Source of the DNA: Bidens hawaiensis
Lineage: Eukaryota; Streptophyta; Magnoliopsida; Asterales; Asteraceae
DNA: 64,000 bases
Assembly (NCBI GenBank): GCA_021521415.1
Contig: JAIQDT010007315.1
Coordinates: 1 to 64,000, forward strand
Reading direction: 5' to 3'
Part shown: piece after piece, positions 1-11,198 of the stretch
Layout of the letters: each line of letters opens with the position of its first letter
Position numbering within the stretch: the first letter of the stretch is position 1
Notes under the pieces: model-generated
The model's database searches: none
Told to the model about the DNA's origin: nothing
Seen by the model: the letters and a program-made list of their open reading frames with translations, nothing else
Translations under genes and position numbers: made by a program

Positions 1-1202
1 TAAACCTATTCACCTACATTCATACTAAAAGTCAGCTACGCTGGGTGAGTTCTAGTTAATCACACATCATACAATACATACACTTACCACCAATTATGCA
101 TCCGAAGATACATAATAATTACTATACTGATTTACTATCATTATATAATGTCGTACATACTTTCATACTTTATTATTTTCATACTATATATTTACTGGCC
201 TATCAATCCTCGGATATTATTTGGGTCCGGTCACCCTCCATCCTCGGATATTATTAGGGTCCGGTCACCCTCCATCCTCGGATATTATTAGGGTCCCGTC
301 ACCCTCCATCCTTGGATATTATTAAGGTCCGGTCACCCTCCATCCTCGGATATTATTAGGGTCCGGGTCACCCTCCATTTCGTGCCACTGTACCATACCT
401 GTCTTTACATACTTTCCTTGACGATACGTGCAATATCTGAAGATCGTTCACATATTGTCAACATATCTTACGTACATCATTCATACTTCATAAATATATA
501 TCATACGCCATTCATACATCTTATATACCAATCATATCTTTAACTACTACCTGGCGGTACATGCAATATCCGAAGATCGTTCACGCACCGTCAAGCAATC
601 ATCATGCATAAATCATACGAGGCATACACTTACCACTTAAGGTAAGTGTATTAACTATCACATCGAGTATGCACACAGCCCCGAAAACATAAAAAGGAAG
701 TGGGGGCTAGAAACTCACATGATCTCGTTGTGTCCGCTGTTTAAGGTTATTCCCTTCCTTTGCTTTGCTTGACTAACTGTTTAATAGATACTACATTAAA
801 TATTGCTCTAGCCCTTCTTACTGCTTACTTAACTAATCTTAAGCATCTAAGCCGATTTTACTCCATTGAGTCATTACCCGGTTAGTTAATCGTTACACGT
901 TAACCTTTTAAGGTATCTTTCATAAATTAATAAGGTCCATGGCTAATATTTAATTAAACCATTTATTCTAAGTTCAAGGACTTTCGGTCATTCTTTCAAA
1001 CTTCTAATTCGTTATTCAGAATATAGCGAACTAGGTACCTGATTCGTTATTTAATTCGCTATCTTACATTTCGTTATCCTAGTCTTTAACGAATGGCTAC
1101 ATAACGAATTGGCCTTATAACGAATTAACCCTTATAGCGAACTGGACTCTTTATAACGAACCGATCTTTTATAACGAACTGGCTTTAACGAATTATCATA
1201 AC
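1..1202 (-). mobile_element. Element E: distal part of a Ty3/gypsy LTR
   Basis: Read on the minus strand, this stretch is clearly related to the LTR of element C (24000-24800 on the plus strand). It shares the block around the 'gtgcatactcgatgtgatag' sequence, the 'ttgacggtgcgtgaacgatc' block, a tandem repeat with a CCCTAATAATATC core, and the 'actcactcagcgtagctgac' block, all in the same order. The LTR runs off the left edge of the window. It resumes at 16027 on the other side of copia element A. Positions 1000-1200 hold many copies of TTCGTTA or its complement. No coding sequence is seen, so the inner part of E lies left of the window. Confidence 0.85.
207..377 (-). repeat. Five tandem copies of a 34-bp unit in LTR E
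   Basis: Five head-to-tail units begin at 207, 241, 275, 309 and 343, with only a few substitutions and one added G in the last. Each holds GGATATTATTAGGGTCC, the complement of the core of the 32-bp units in the LTR of C (24393-24616). The outer part of the unit differs between E and C, so the arrays are homologous but have diverged. This is a copy-number-variable LTR minisatellite. Confidence 0.92.
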
Positions 1203-1759
1203 TGTTGGATCCCAGATTAACAGTCAATCGATAACAATAAATAGATCTCAGATATGTGAATATCCGATTACCACTATTAAAGATCTAGTTCATAGTTTAC
1301 CTGATTTAATGTTATGTATGTGTATATATTATCAATAGATTAACGAATAATGCTAAGGTGATGCTTGAGAGAGAGCAATTACTGAAAACTTTTCTCTAAA
1401 AAACCACTTTATCTAAGTGAACAGTAGTTCACTATATATAGAAGGCGACCTGGTTCGCTAACATCCCCTAGCGAACCAGCTTCCCCTTCGTTACATAAAT
1501 TATCATAGCGAACCAACCCCTGATCGTTAACATCCCCTAACGAATCAGGAGGGAATACATTATAATGTCTTAGTTCGCTAACATCCCTAGCGAACTAGAC
1601 TTAACCTCAACGAACTAGTCTTAGTTCGCGAACATCCCTAGCGAACTAGACTTAACCTTAACGAACTAGTTAACAATAAACATAAAATATTACATTAATT
1701 AATGAATAAAACATTAACGATAAATACAAAGACTCTAGACGCAAAACCGTGCACTAACA
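1203..1759 (-). repeat. Element A 3' LTR
   Basis: This is the left LTR, 557 bp, nearly identical to 15466-16026. It starts TGTTGGATCC on the plus strand and ends ACTAACA at 1759. A TATATATA box lies at 1433-1440, and four inverted-repeat units lie on its upstream side (1450-1660 in plus coordinates). Small differences from the right LTR include several single substitutions and one-base gaps. Confidence 0.94.
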
Positions 1760-1773
1760 GACACCCCCTCGTC
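1760..1773 (-). other. Element A polypurine tract
   Basis: The minus strand reads GACGAGGGGGTGTC directly before the 3' LTR. This is the expected position for the plus-strand primer of reverse transcription. Confidence 0.8.
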
Positions 1774-1793
1774 TTGAGCTCTTTTTCTTTAAC

Positions 1794-3284
1794 TTATTTG
1801 AAGCGCTTGGACTGCCAATCTCTGCAACTATGAATTCCATGTTCATGACACACACGAACGACTCGTTGGAATTGCATAGCCAGGTCGTAATTTTCTTGGC
1901 GTTCAAACAAAATCTGTTTCCTGTGTAGCACGTCGTTGTCTGTCTCGGATAAATTAACCAACCACATTGGGTCGATTATCTTGAAGAGCTTAGTCTGCAG
2001 TCCTCGACCACGAACAATAACGGCCTCGCCAGTACGATTGTCATAGTACCAACGGTTGAAAGACAGATAAATATCTTGAGGCATTTTCTTCACAGGAACC
2101 TTTTTCATCGTCTTTGGCGGCTTCACTTTCAAGACAAGTTTCTTCCAGCCGGTCCTTGGATCAATCTCATCAATGCGCTTACGTCTTGGGACATGGGGCT
2201 TGAAGAATTTGAAGCCATGATTGACCTCGAACAGTAAGTGTTGATGAAACCACTCAGCCGTTCGGTGACCCCCACGATTGATAAATGGACGTCTCGTGAG
2301 GGTACGTACATCCCAACGCGGTAGAGTTAAAACATCCATTATCCTCTCGTAATACTGGACACCCTTTTCCCACTTTACTATACATACCTTAAGGTCAGAG
2401 TCATAATCCCATGAAACAATATCACCGTGTACCTTTGAAACAGTCTTGAAGGTAGACACCTGATTAGCCTCAATCCAAGCAGCAGCAGTATCTTTTCTTT
2501 CTTGATCTACATAACGATAAGCACTGATAATTTTACCCACTTTCTGACGTTTGAACCATCTTTCTACGTCCTCATCACTCACTTCTTTGAGTGAAGGAAC
2601 TGTTCGCTGCACAACCTTTTCCAGGTCATCCTCAGTCTCTTTAATTACTTCTTCATGAAATACCGGAGCACCTTGATCAATGTTTGCGTGTTGGTACAAG
2701 TCCGGGTACTCTTCAGCTGTAACATCCTCCATCTCAATCTCTTCATCCTCATAAATAAAGTTCGTGTTCATAAATAACGGATCAACTTCCAATTCTTCCT
2801 CAGTTATCACTTCGACATCGGGCTCAGTCTCTAAAGCAGTCAACTGATCGTCATTCAGCCCAAGCAATATCGAAATCTGTTCCCGTGTCAAGGATCTAAT
2901 CACAAACTCACCAGCCTCTATCTCATCTCTGTTTACCACACTACAAACTACCCCTGATCCATCAACAAATACCACTGTGTTAGCTGCAATCATTTCAATT
3001 GGCTTGGCAGCTGTTGGATCTTGATAAATAATTATCTGCTTGCTCGAATCATCACCGTCACTAACATCTGCACCAGAGGATGAACCATGCGATTGTTTAG
3101 GCTCACCTCCTGCATCAGACTCGTCAGGATCATCATCGTTATTCATAAGTTTCTTGAGGGCATCTTCTTTACAAGTTAATTGTAAAATCAACTCTTCTTG
3201 TTCTTTTAATTTCACCCCCTGAGACTCAACAATCGTACATAACGACTTAGTCTCTTTTTGACAAAAAGAAATATAACTCATCAT
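1794..3284 (-). CDS. Element A aORF, C-terminal part (coiled coil, acidic region, conserved C domain)
   Basis: This is a 496-codon open frame just before the polypurine tract. Residues 1-50 are heptad-like and likely form a coiled coil. About 50-230 are strongly acidic with Asp/Glu/Ser runs. About 285-490 form a conserved C-terminal domain that aligns with 38605-39237 of element B: GVQYYERI against GVQYFKRL, KKVPVKKMPQD against KEVPMKQMPKD, DPMWLVNLSETD against DPMHLVNLSQAD, and FQRVVRVC against YQRVVSVC. The frame is the same as 3285-3725; only a TGA immediately before ATG-ATG separates them. I therefore read the two as one protein broken by a nonsense change, possibly CGA to TGA. Its function is unknown. 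It occupies the place of the env-like ORF of SIRE elements, but I see no clear signal peptide or membrane segment. Confidence 0.8.
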   Translation of the reverse strand: MMSYISFCQKETKSLCTIVESQGVKLKEQEELILQLTCKEDALKKLMNNDDDPDESDAGGEPKQSHGSSSGADVSDGDDSSKQIIIYQDPTAAKPIEMIAANTVVFVDGSGVVCSVVNRDEIEAGEFVIRSLTREQISILLGLNDDQLTALETEPDVEVITEEELEVDPLFMNTNFIYEDEEIEMEDVTAEEYPDLYQHANIDQGAPVFHEEVIKETEDDLEKVVQRTVPSLKEVSDEDVERWFKRQKVGKIISAYRYVDQERKDTAAAWIEANQVSTFKTVSKVHGDIVSWDYDSDLKVCIVKWEKGVQYYERIMDVLTLPRWDVRTLTRRPFINRGGHRTAEWFHQHLLFEVNHGFKFFKPHVPRRKRIDEIDPRTGWKKLVLKVKPPKTMKKVPVKKMPQDIYLSFNRWYYDNRTGEAVIVRGRGLQTKLFKIIDPMWLVNLSETDNDVLHRKQILFERQENYDLAMQFQRVVRVCHEHGIHSCRDWQSKRFK

Positions 3285-3725
3285 TCATCGTTGATTCTCC
3301 ATGAGTCGTTCTTGAGTTTGACGGTCAGCTGCCATTTGATTTTCATATAGATGTAGCAGATTTAACAGCATTTCAGTTTGACGACCTGGTGGCAAGTTGT
3401 ATACGGATGGATGAACAGGTTGAACAGGTCCTTGAGGCCGAGTAATTCTTATGAAAGAGACATCACTAGGCGGAGGTGGAGGAAGAGTAGTTTTTGGCGG
3501 AGGAGGTCTCATTGACGTGGTAGAAGATACTATAGATAACACAGCAGGAGGCCTCGGTATCTCGGTTAACGCCATTTGAGGAATAAGACCGAGCCTCTCA
3601 TGTGACACCATCGTCGTCGTCAAGGTGAGCATCGGAGTGCTAGTAGTTAGCGGCACCGCCGAGCTTTGAGGAGTTGATTGACGTTGTGTTGGAGTTCCAA
3701 TAATTACCCCAGCCCCAGCAGACAC
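3285..3725 (-). CDS. Element A aORF, Pro/Thr/Ser-rich linker
   Basis: This is a 146-codon stretch rich in Pro, Thr and Ser, with a poly-Pro cluster in the middle and a Gln/Glu/Leu-rich, possibly helical end. A matching Pro/Thr-rich linker follows the N domain of the element B aORF. It lies in a different frame from 3755-4819, and a run of eight T on the plus strand at 3773-3780 is the likely site of the one-base slip. It ends at TGA 3285-3287, directly before the next open frame. Confidence 0.7.
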   Translation of the reverse strand: MSAGAGVIIGTPTQRQSTPQSSAVPLTTSTPMLTLTTTMVSHERLGLIPQMALTEIPRPPAVLSIVSSTTSMRPPPPKTTLPPPPPSDVSFIRITRPQGPVQPVHPSVYNLPPGRQTEMLLNLLHLYENQMAADRQTQERLMENQR

Positions 3726-3754
3726 GCGGGGCTTCTTTGATGGTTCACCAGTAG

Positions 3755-4819
3755 CTACAGCTTTACCCTTTCTTTTTTTTCCAGCTGAGCTTTCATGGTG
3801 GCAGCTAGAGCAGCATCGACTGCATCTTGTTGTTCTTTAAGAGCACGTTCACCAACTTCACCATCACCATCATCATCTCCACCATCATTGTTCCCACCTT
3901 CTCCCCCTTCACGCTCGGAATCCGAATCATCGTGGATCCAGCGCTCATTAGGAGGACATACGTAATCCGGATTGATTATATGACCAATCATCTGTTTATC
4001 CTGTGGCTTGTCTTTTCTGTAAATTAACATACGATGCACCGTTTCAGCTTTCATATGTTCTATATCAAGAACATCGTTCACCAACGATCGATCAATCACC
4101 AAATTCGGAATCAAATCCTGAATAATTAGCTGTAAAAAGCGAGGGTACATCAAGAACTTCTTTGACGGTAGAGTTTGCTGAACTTGCTCTTTCAGATGAT
4201 CAAAGATGAGTTCTGGGTAGTTGAAGGGCTTGTTCAGGATTAGAGCAACAAATGCCGACTGCAAACTTAGTCTACATTCATCAAAACCACCGCGACGTCC
4301 ACTCATACAATGAAGTAAAACATGCAACACATACTTGTATGGTGGACACAACCCATTCTTGTTCAACATAGATTTACGAATATCACCTCCATAATTCAAG
4401 CGTGTGAATAAACCTCTAACCAATGTCCTGTCAAATTCACTCGGGTTATCATCATTATCGTCAAATTGAAGTACTCGACGAATGACCTCAACATCAATCG
4501 TAATTGGAGTCTGGTTAATTGTAGCTCGAACCCAGTTATTCGCCTCAACATATTCCGCCGTGTTCCAAAATTGTCTGATTATACTAAGATACACTTTAGG
4601 TTTAGCAGTGATTGCATAGTATATCTTTGAACGTCGCAAGAAAGTTAACATAGCTCCAAACGTTCTCAAATCAGTCACATCGTGATCAACATAAGCACAG
4701 ATGTTGTGCTTCTTATCGAATGGCAGTAAGATCACTTTAGCTTGTTGATCTTGTTGTTGTGGTTGTCCTTGTGGAAGTTTTTCTTGTGGTGGTTGATTTC
4801 GTTGTTGTTGATCAGACAT
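3755..4819 (-). CDS. Element A aORF, N-terminal conserved domain
   Basis: This is a 354-codon ORF. The first 28 residues are Gln/Pro-rich. About 30-260 form a conserved domain shared with the element B aORF (39900-41528): HNI near the start, AIT, a FWxTxEY motif, LQFxD, a Cys-Met-Ser-Gly-Arg motif, and KFLMYPRFLQ near 228. An INPDYV motif follows, then an acidic Asp/Gly/Glu tail. I recall similar proteins annotated as hypothetical in many composite genomes. Some features recall plant transposon-associated domains, but I cannot assign a family. It starts after a 3 kb non-coding spacer behind pol, so it probably needs its own transcript or splicing. Confidence 0.82.
   Translation of the reverse strand: MSDQQQRNQPPQEKLPQGQPQQQDQQAKVILLPFDKKHNICAYVDHDVTDLRTFGAMLTFLRRSKIYYAITAKPKVYLSIIRQFWNTAEYVEANNWVRATINQTPITIDVEVIRRVLQFDDNDDNPSEFDRTLVRGLFTRLNYGGDIRKSMLNKNGLCPPYKYVLHVLLHCMSGRRGGFDECRLSLQSAFVALILNKPFNYPELIFDHLKEQVQQTLPSKKFLMYPRFLQLIIQDLIPNLVIDRSLVNDVLDIEHMKAETVHRMLIYRKDKPQDKQMIGHIINPDYVCPPNERWIHDDSDSEREGGEGGNNDGGDDDGDGEVGERALKEQQDAVDAALAATMKAQLEKKERVKL
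3773..3780 (-). other. Homopolymer at the aORF frame break
   Basis: A run of eight A on the coding strand sits about 20 bases before the stop of the N-terminal ORF. The next coding part continues in another frame. The simplest reading is a one-base indel in the run. Programmed slippage is possible but less likely, and an assembly error is also possible. Confidence 0.5.
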
Positions 4820-7817
4820 GGTTTAATGTATAAATAAAATCGAATGTGAGAAAAGATAAGTGTAATTAATCTATTTACATATTAGACGATTTAAATCCTT
4901 TAATTATTTAAATCCTTTATTAAATAATTTTTTTTTAAAAAAAAAAAATTTAATTAATGTCATTCGTTAGGAATCACTCTGATTCGTTACAATAAGATAA
5001 CGAATCAGGCAATTCGCTATCAAGTAAATATCTTAACGAACTGAACATAGCGAATTAGTATTTAATTTTAACGAACTAATCTCTAGTTCGTTATATTTTA
5101 AGCGAATCCAAATCTGATTCGTGTAACATCTTATTCGCTTAGCTAGTTCGTGTAAAATCTTAACGAATTGGACACGAAACAGTTCCAATTCTATAAGACT
5201 AACGAATGGTCATAATTAAGACTTGTTCTTTGACTTCACAAAGTCAAGGTCAAAATTAGGATGAACACAGATAGTCAACCAGATGAACCCGGAAACGATT
5301 AGGCCATAACTATCGTCGAATCATCACAATAATGAGCTCGTTGTACTAAGAATTACAGTCGTAATCGAAGATAAGTGAGATTAAGACTCAAAATCTCTAA
5401 GTACATAGGTTAGACGAACCCATAGTAAACACCAATATCACAAAACAATAATTAACCCGGCAAACAACAATCAAATCATGAATGAAGCACACCAAGGGTA
5501 TCAGAATATGATTCCGATCATAATTACATCAAAATCATACAGTTCTGAACATAAATTATACACAAATGGGTTTCAAAACTTCAAAAACCCTTAAACTCCT
5601 AAAATTTCATAATTTAACTATCAACTCGGAGCCATTTTTGACGAAAATTATATCGCCATGATCGGCTATACCTTAGAATCTCAAATATATCCTTGAAATA
5701 TCCAAACAATAAAGTCGAGATATCAGAGAAAATTTGAACAGGGTATCTTAAAGATGAAGGAAGAAGGCGAACAGTGAGTGACTGTTCGTTTCCTTGTCTT
5801 ATATAACAACGCACGCAACCCAAGGTACAACTTGTGCGAATCAGACGATTCGTTTAAATTAAAGTTAACGAATTGACCCATTCGCTAACTCAATTCGTTA
5901 CCTTATGTTGGCGAATCGCTAATTGATTCGTTAAATTAAAGTAGTAAATCAAGACATGATTCGTGACACGATTCGTTAAATATGTATAACGAAGGGATGA
6001 TTCGTTACAGAGTGCGGAAGCGAATTAGGTTAGCGAACCAGAAGCTAGTTCGCTAAAGAATCACCTAGTTCGTTATCCATAAATAACGAATTGGTTTTTA
6101 ACGAAACAAAAACTGTTATTTAATTTTAAAGAAATAATTAATGAATTAATTAAATGAATTAATTAAATAAGTTAGGTTATCAAGAGACCTTTTATCCTGA
6201 CAACCAAATACTTTAAAAAACGTTTCAGATTTCCGAAACATAACTTAAAATGATCTAAGAATTTTGTTCAAAGAAGACGAAAATATATTTGGAATTTTTG
6301 TAAAAATATTTAAAGAATGTATTTACAAAAGAATATCCGGTCCAAAAAAATAGACAATCTTTTTGTGTTTTTCAATGATTTTATCAAAAGCAGTACATAT
6401 TTTTGTATTTTTGTTGAGTTTGAGCAGAGAATCATATTGACCAAATTGCCCTTCCGTCACAGTTTTATATTTCAGCGATATTATGACTGGTGATAAGTCG
6501 GTCATTGGTATTGTTATCCACATAAATCTAATAACACACATTCAAGTATTTTTGTGATATGATTAATTTGTTCAATTAAAGCACAGAATATAAGAAACTA
6601 TCAGCCTCTAATCTCGGTTCAAGCTTAATTTGATTTTTGCCAAATCACCCCAACTTGACTTAAACCATTTTATTGTTCATCAAAATTTTGATATCAAATT
6701 CGAAATTTGAGCAATGCATCAAGTCTCCTTTACTGTGAGTGAGTATGCACGAGTCCATCTGTCGGCTTACATACATTGTATCCCCTGGGGTCCGTTTCTT
6801 AATGGTATTAAGACGCACGCAAGGGAGGAACAATTGTATGACTAACAGCGGATTTTGATCAAGTCAGTAGTTTAAATTGTACGAAGTAGTACAGCGGTGA
6901 TCAAGTTTTATGACTTTGGGTTTGCTCTAGAAAGCGAATGAAATATTCATGCTTATGAATACCCAGATGGTTAAGCTGCATAAAGACTCACAGTGTCCAG
7001 AATCCTAACGCTTGTTATTTTCTTCATTTTTTTGGGTGATCAACAAATATAAGGCTTGAGTATGACTGGTTATTACATTTCTGTCATCCTCACCGAGACT
7101 TTTGCTAGAGACTAACACCCCTTTCAATTTGGCGTTTCTTTATGTTTATATCACATACTTTACTCTACTGGGTTGTTTAAGACCTACCAATGCACCAATG
7201 CAATTAAGTACACAGTCTTTTAAGCTTACTTTTTGCTAAATTTGGGGTCAAGATAATCAATGTACTATCATGTTCTCTTTTTGCTTCAAAAAACTCAAAA
7301 ATTTTGAGGAGCATAAAATAAAGAAAAGATAAATTTAATCGCCCCAGTTAACTTAAGTTTATAAATAAATGGCTAACCATCAATTCACAAGTGAATAATA
7401 GGACCAAGACATACAAGCATGCTTCAGAAACTTAAATAACCGACATAATTTTCAGCGAGAAAATAATCTAAAAATCTTTTTGGATTTTTCTTTGGATTTT
7501 CGGATTTTTCTGTACAAAACATAAATCACATTCTTTTTGATTTTTCAAAAATTTTATTTTATTTTTTATTTTTTATATTTTTTGGTTTTTCTAAATATTT
7601 AAAAAGAAAAATATTAAAGAATAGAAATCACAATATTTTTTTTCTTTTGAAAAATTTTTAATGTTTTTGGATTTTATCTATACAAACGAAAACACACTCT
7701 TTTTGTATTTTCTAGATATTCACTCGCTAAAACCAAAATAACTTTTTAAAAAAAATATGGTAGAAAATAAAGATAGTCATCCTTGTTTAAGGATATCAGC
7801 GAGAGTCTTCAATCCGT
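4820..7817 (-). other. Element A non-coding spacer between pol and aORF
   Basis: About 3 kb without a supportable gene. 4960-5220 and 5830-6115 are dense in TTCGTTA, TTCGCTA and their complements. 6620-7460 is weakly collinear with 42730-43620 of element B, for example the CCGACATAATTTTCAGCG block at 7440 and the CACCCCAACTTGACTT block at 6646. 7470-7750 is T-rich low-complexity sequence. The collinear block in two otherwise diverged elements suggests a kept function such as splicing or promoter activity for the aORF. That function is inference. Confidence 0.6.
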
Positions 7818-10800
7818 TTAAATCAAGCAAAAATTTAAAACGTATTTTGTCAAAAGCTTTAGTAAACAGATCGGCTTTCTGAAAATCAGTATGTACTTTC
7901 TCAAGATCGATAATTTCTTTTCATAGCAATCGCGTATAAAATGATATCGAATTTCGATATGTTTCGTTTTAGAATGTTGTACGGGATTCTTGGTGATACA
8001 AATAGCAGCAGAATTATCAATCAAAATATGAGTAGTAAGAAACTTCAAACCGTAGTCGCAAAGATGTTGTTGTATCCACAAAACCTGGGAACAGCAACTC
8101 GAGGCTGCAACATACTCAGCTTCGGCGGTTGAAGTGGAGACCGTTGTCTGCTTCTTACACTGCCAGGAAACAAGCCGGTTTCCTAAAAATTGACATCCCG
8201 CAGTCGTTGATTTGAAATTGATCTTGCATCCTCCATAATCTGAGTCTGAGTAGGCAGTAAAGTCGAAAGTATCATCCTTGGGGTACCACAACCCGATGTC
8301 TGGATTTCCCCTCAAATACTGAAGAATTCTCTTGACTGCAGCTAGGTGAGTCACTCGTGGACATGCTTGAAACCTAGCACAAAGACAAACAGCAAACATA
8401 ATATCAGGGCGAGAAGCCGTTAAATACATTTAAGAACCAATCATGGCACGATAGAGGGTAGGATCAACGGAATCCTCCAATTCATCCGGTGATAAATTGT
8501 GCCCTACTGGAAGAGGAGTAGAAGGGATTTTTCCGACATAAATCTTGAATCGGCTCAAGACGTCATTCACATACTTAGTCTGGTGAATAAAAATTCCGTG
8601 AGTAGACTGGTGAACCTGCAACCCTAAAAAGAAATTCATCTCTCCCATCAAGCTCATCTCGAACTTTGTTTGCATGGACTTCTCGAACTCCTTACACAAT
8701 GTGTCGTTTGTAGACCCAAAAACAATATCGCCATCATAAATCTGGACTAGAAGAAGATCATCACCAACAGTTTTATGAAATAAAGTGCAGTCAACAGTTC
8801 CTCATTTGAAGCCATTATCTGTCAGATGGTCGGCGAGCGTGCCATACCAAGCTCTCGGGGCTTGATGGAGACCATACAGAGCCTTGTTTAGTCGGTAAAC
8901 ACGGTCTGGATAATCAGGACCTTCAAAACCAGGTGGTTGTTGGACAAACACTTCCTCGTGTAATTCACCATTGAGAAAAGCACTTTTAACATCCATTTGA
9001 TAGACCTTAATATTCTTATAAGCTGCATAAGCCAGGAAGATTCGAATCGACTCCTATCTTGCAACTGGAACATATACATCTGTGTAATCAATACCCTCTT
9101 GCTGATGAAAACCTTGCACCACTAGACGTGCTTTGTTTCTGACAATCACCCTCGATCGTCCTTTTTACACTTAAATACCCACTTAGTCGGAATGGCTTTC
9201 TTGACTCTAGCAGGTTTGTCTATTAAATCCCAAACACCCAAACGTGCAAATTGTTGTAATTCTTCTTGCATAGCTTCTACCCAAGAAGGATCTTCAAGTG
9301 CCTTACGAGCTGTCAGTGGCTCAACTTGAGATAGAAAGCAATAGAATTTAGCAAGATTCACAATTCCTAAAGAATGTAAGTTAGTATAAGCACACAATAC
9401 GTTATTATCACTTGACGAAGCAACTTGATGACGTGTACGAACGCCCACATCAAGTTCTCCAATGATATTTTCCGGTGGATGATATCCATGAATCCGAAGA
9501 GTGGGATTCTCATGAACAACAACATTATCAAATAAGTTAGTATAATGTTCACCCAACTCGGGAGACGAAACATTATTACTGTCAAGATCAATAACTTGAA
9601 CTTCAGCTTGATCATCATCAGAAGAAGTAGAAACATTATCAATAGCAACTGGAGAAACTACTTGAGGTTCTTCAGTTGGAGCATCTGGTTGAGTTTCAAC
9701 ATCATTAGAACTTGAAGATCTTGGAATGGTCAAATGATCTTCAAAGTACGCTCAAACCAGATCTTCATCGATGTGTTCAGTCGAAGGAGTGAATGAATTA
9801 AATAAACTATCGTAATCAAACATCCAGTCTGGACCTCTCCCTTGAGAAGGAGTTGTGTACTTTTGACAGTCCACATGGTACCATTCTTCAACACAACCAG
9901 ATGTGAAATTAAAAACCCTTTTCTTTGGAGATGCATATCCCAAGAAATAACCTTCGATAGCTTTTTCTTCAAATTTACCCGAATCCTTCTTCAACATTGT
10001 TCACGGACACCCAAATGGTTCCAGGTACTTTAAATTAGGTTTTCTATTATTTAAGATCTCATAGCTTGTCTTCTTGAATCGTTTCACAGTTAGAACTCGA
10101 TTAAGCGTATAACAAGCTGTATTCACTGCCTCATTCCAGAATTGGACAGGAAGCTTTGAATCAGCAAGCATAGTACGTGCAGCTTCAATCAGAGTTCTAT
10201 TTTTCCGTTCAGCAACACCGTTTTGTTGAGGTACATAAGGTGCACTATATTCTCTGTGAATTCCCTTTTGAATACAAAAGAAATCCAATATAGTGTTTTT
10301 GAATTCAGTACCGTTATCACTCCGGATTCTATCTTAGTAATAAGATTTTGCACCAAAACCGGTGTTTGATCTTTTGAACTCATAAATAATACCCAAGAGT
10401 ATCTTGAATAATCATCAGTCACTACAAGACAATACCAGTCTCCAGAAATACTCGCATGATTACTGGACCAAACAAATCCATATGAAGTCGTTCAAGAGGA
10501 GTATCAATGGAATTCAATAACTTAGAGGGATGTGTCTTCTTCTTCTGCTTGCCCTTTTTGCATGCAACGCAGTGATCGGATAACTTAAAATTCTTTAACG
10601 AGACACCCTCAACTAAGTCATTTTCCATTAAATAATTCATCTTTCTGACATGTACGTGACCCATTCTACGATGCCATAGAATCGAGTCTTTCTCGGTTGC
10701 TTTCGAGACAAAACATGTTTCGATCGATGTGGATACTTTAGAACTCATATTTAAGACATAAATATCATTTGATCGTGGTGATCGCATGACAACCATGTCC

Positions 10801-11081
10801 TCGGGAATAATATAACCCGGTTTCAAGATAAGACATTCTTTGTCAGTAAATATCGTAGTGTACTTTTTATCACAAATCTGCGATACACTCAATAAGTTAT
10901 GATCAACTTTGTCGCAATAATTTACTTTCTCGAACGTAATGTGGCCATTTGAAACTTCACCCTCTTGTGTGATCATGCCTCCGGAATTCCCTGCAAATGC
11001 TACATAACCCCCTTGAATATTTCTTACGTTGGTTAATAGGTCGAGATTCCCAGTGATATGACGAGAACATCCGCTGTCCAT
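7818..11081 (-). pseudogene. pol: Element A pol: protease, integrase, RT, RNase H (broken)
   Basis: Read from 11081 down, the copia order is present in pieces. The protease comes first (DSGCSRHITG near 11080). Next is the gag-pre-integrase His/Cys region with WHRRMGHVH and CVACKKGK, then the integrase core (YSAPYVPQQNGVAERKNRT in 10001-10288), and a variable acidic region (9146-9733). The RT follows ([20 protein letters not shown] and [13 protein letters not shown] in 8802-8996), and the RNase H ends it (YSDSDYGGC, STAEAEYVAAS, DNSAA in 7818-8429). At least four frame changes and several stops split it, so it cannot be made as one polyprotein. Intact copies elsewhere would have to move this element. 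Confidence 0.92.
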
Positions 11082-11198
11082 GATCCAGTTTTCACCAGAA
11101 ATGGTCTTGGATGAACCCTACACACAAACAAAAGTGATTAGTTTAAAAAGGCAGCCCAGGCCTCAGTCTTGGGCACCTTGTGGTTTTCTCTTTGATCA

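Noticed and set aside
207..377. CRISPR-like regular repeat
   Set aside because: The units are directly adjacent with no spacers, and this is a plant LTR minisatellite.
1794..4819. Calling the aORF an envelope gene
   Set aside because: Its position fits the env-like ORF of SIRE elements, but I see no signal peptide, transmembrane anchor or cleavage site in either A or B.
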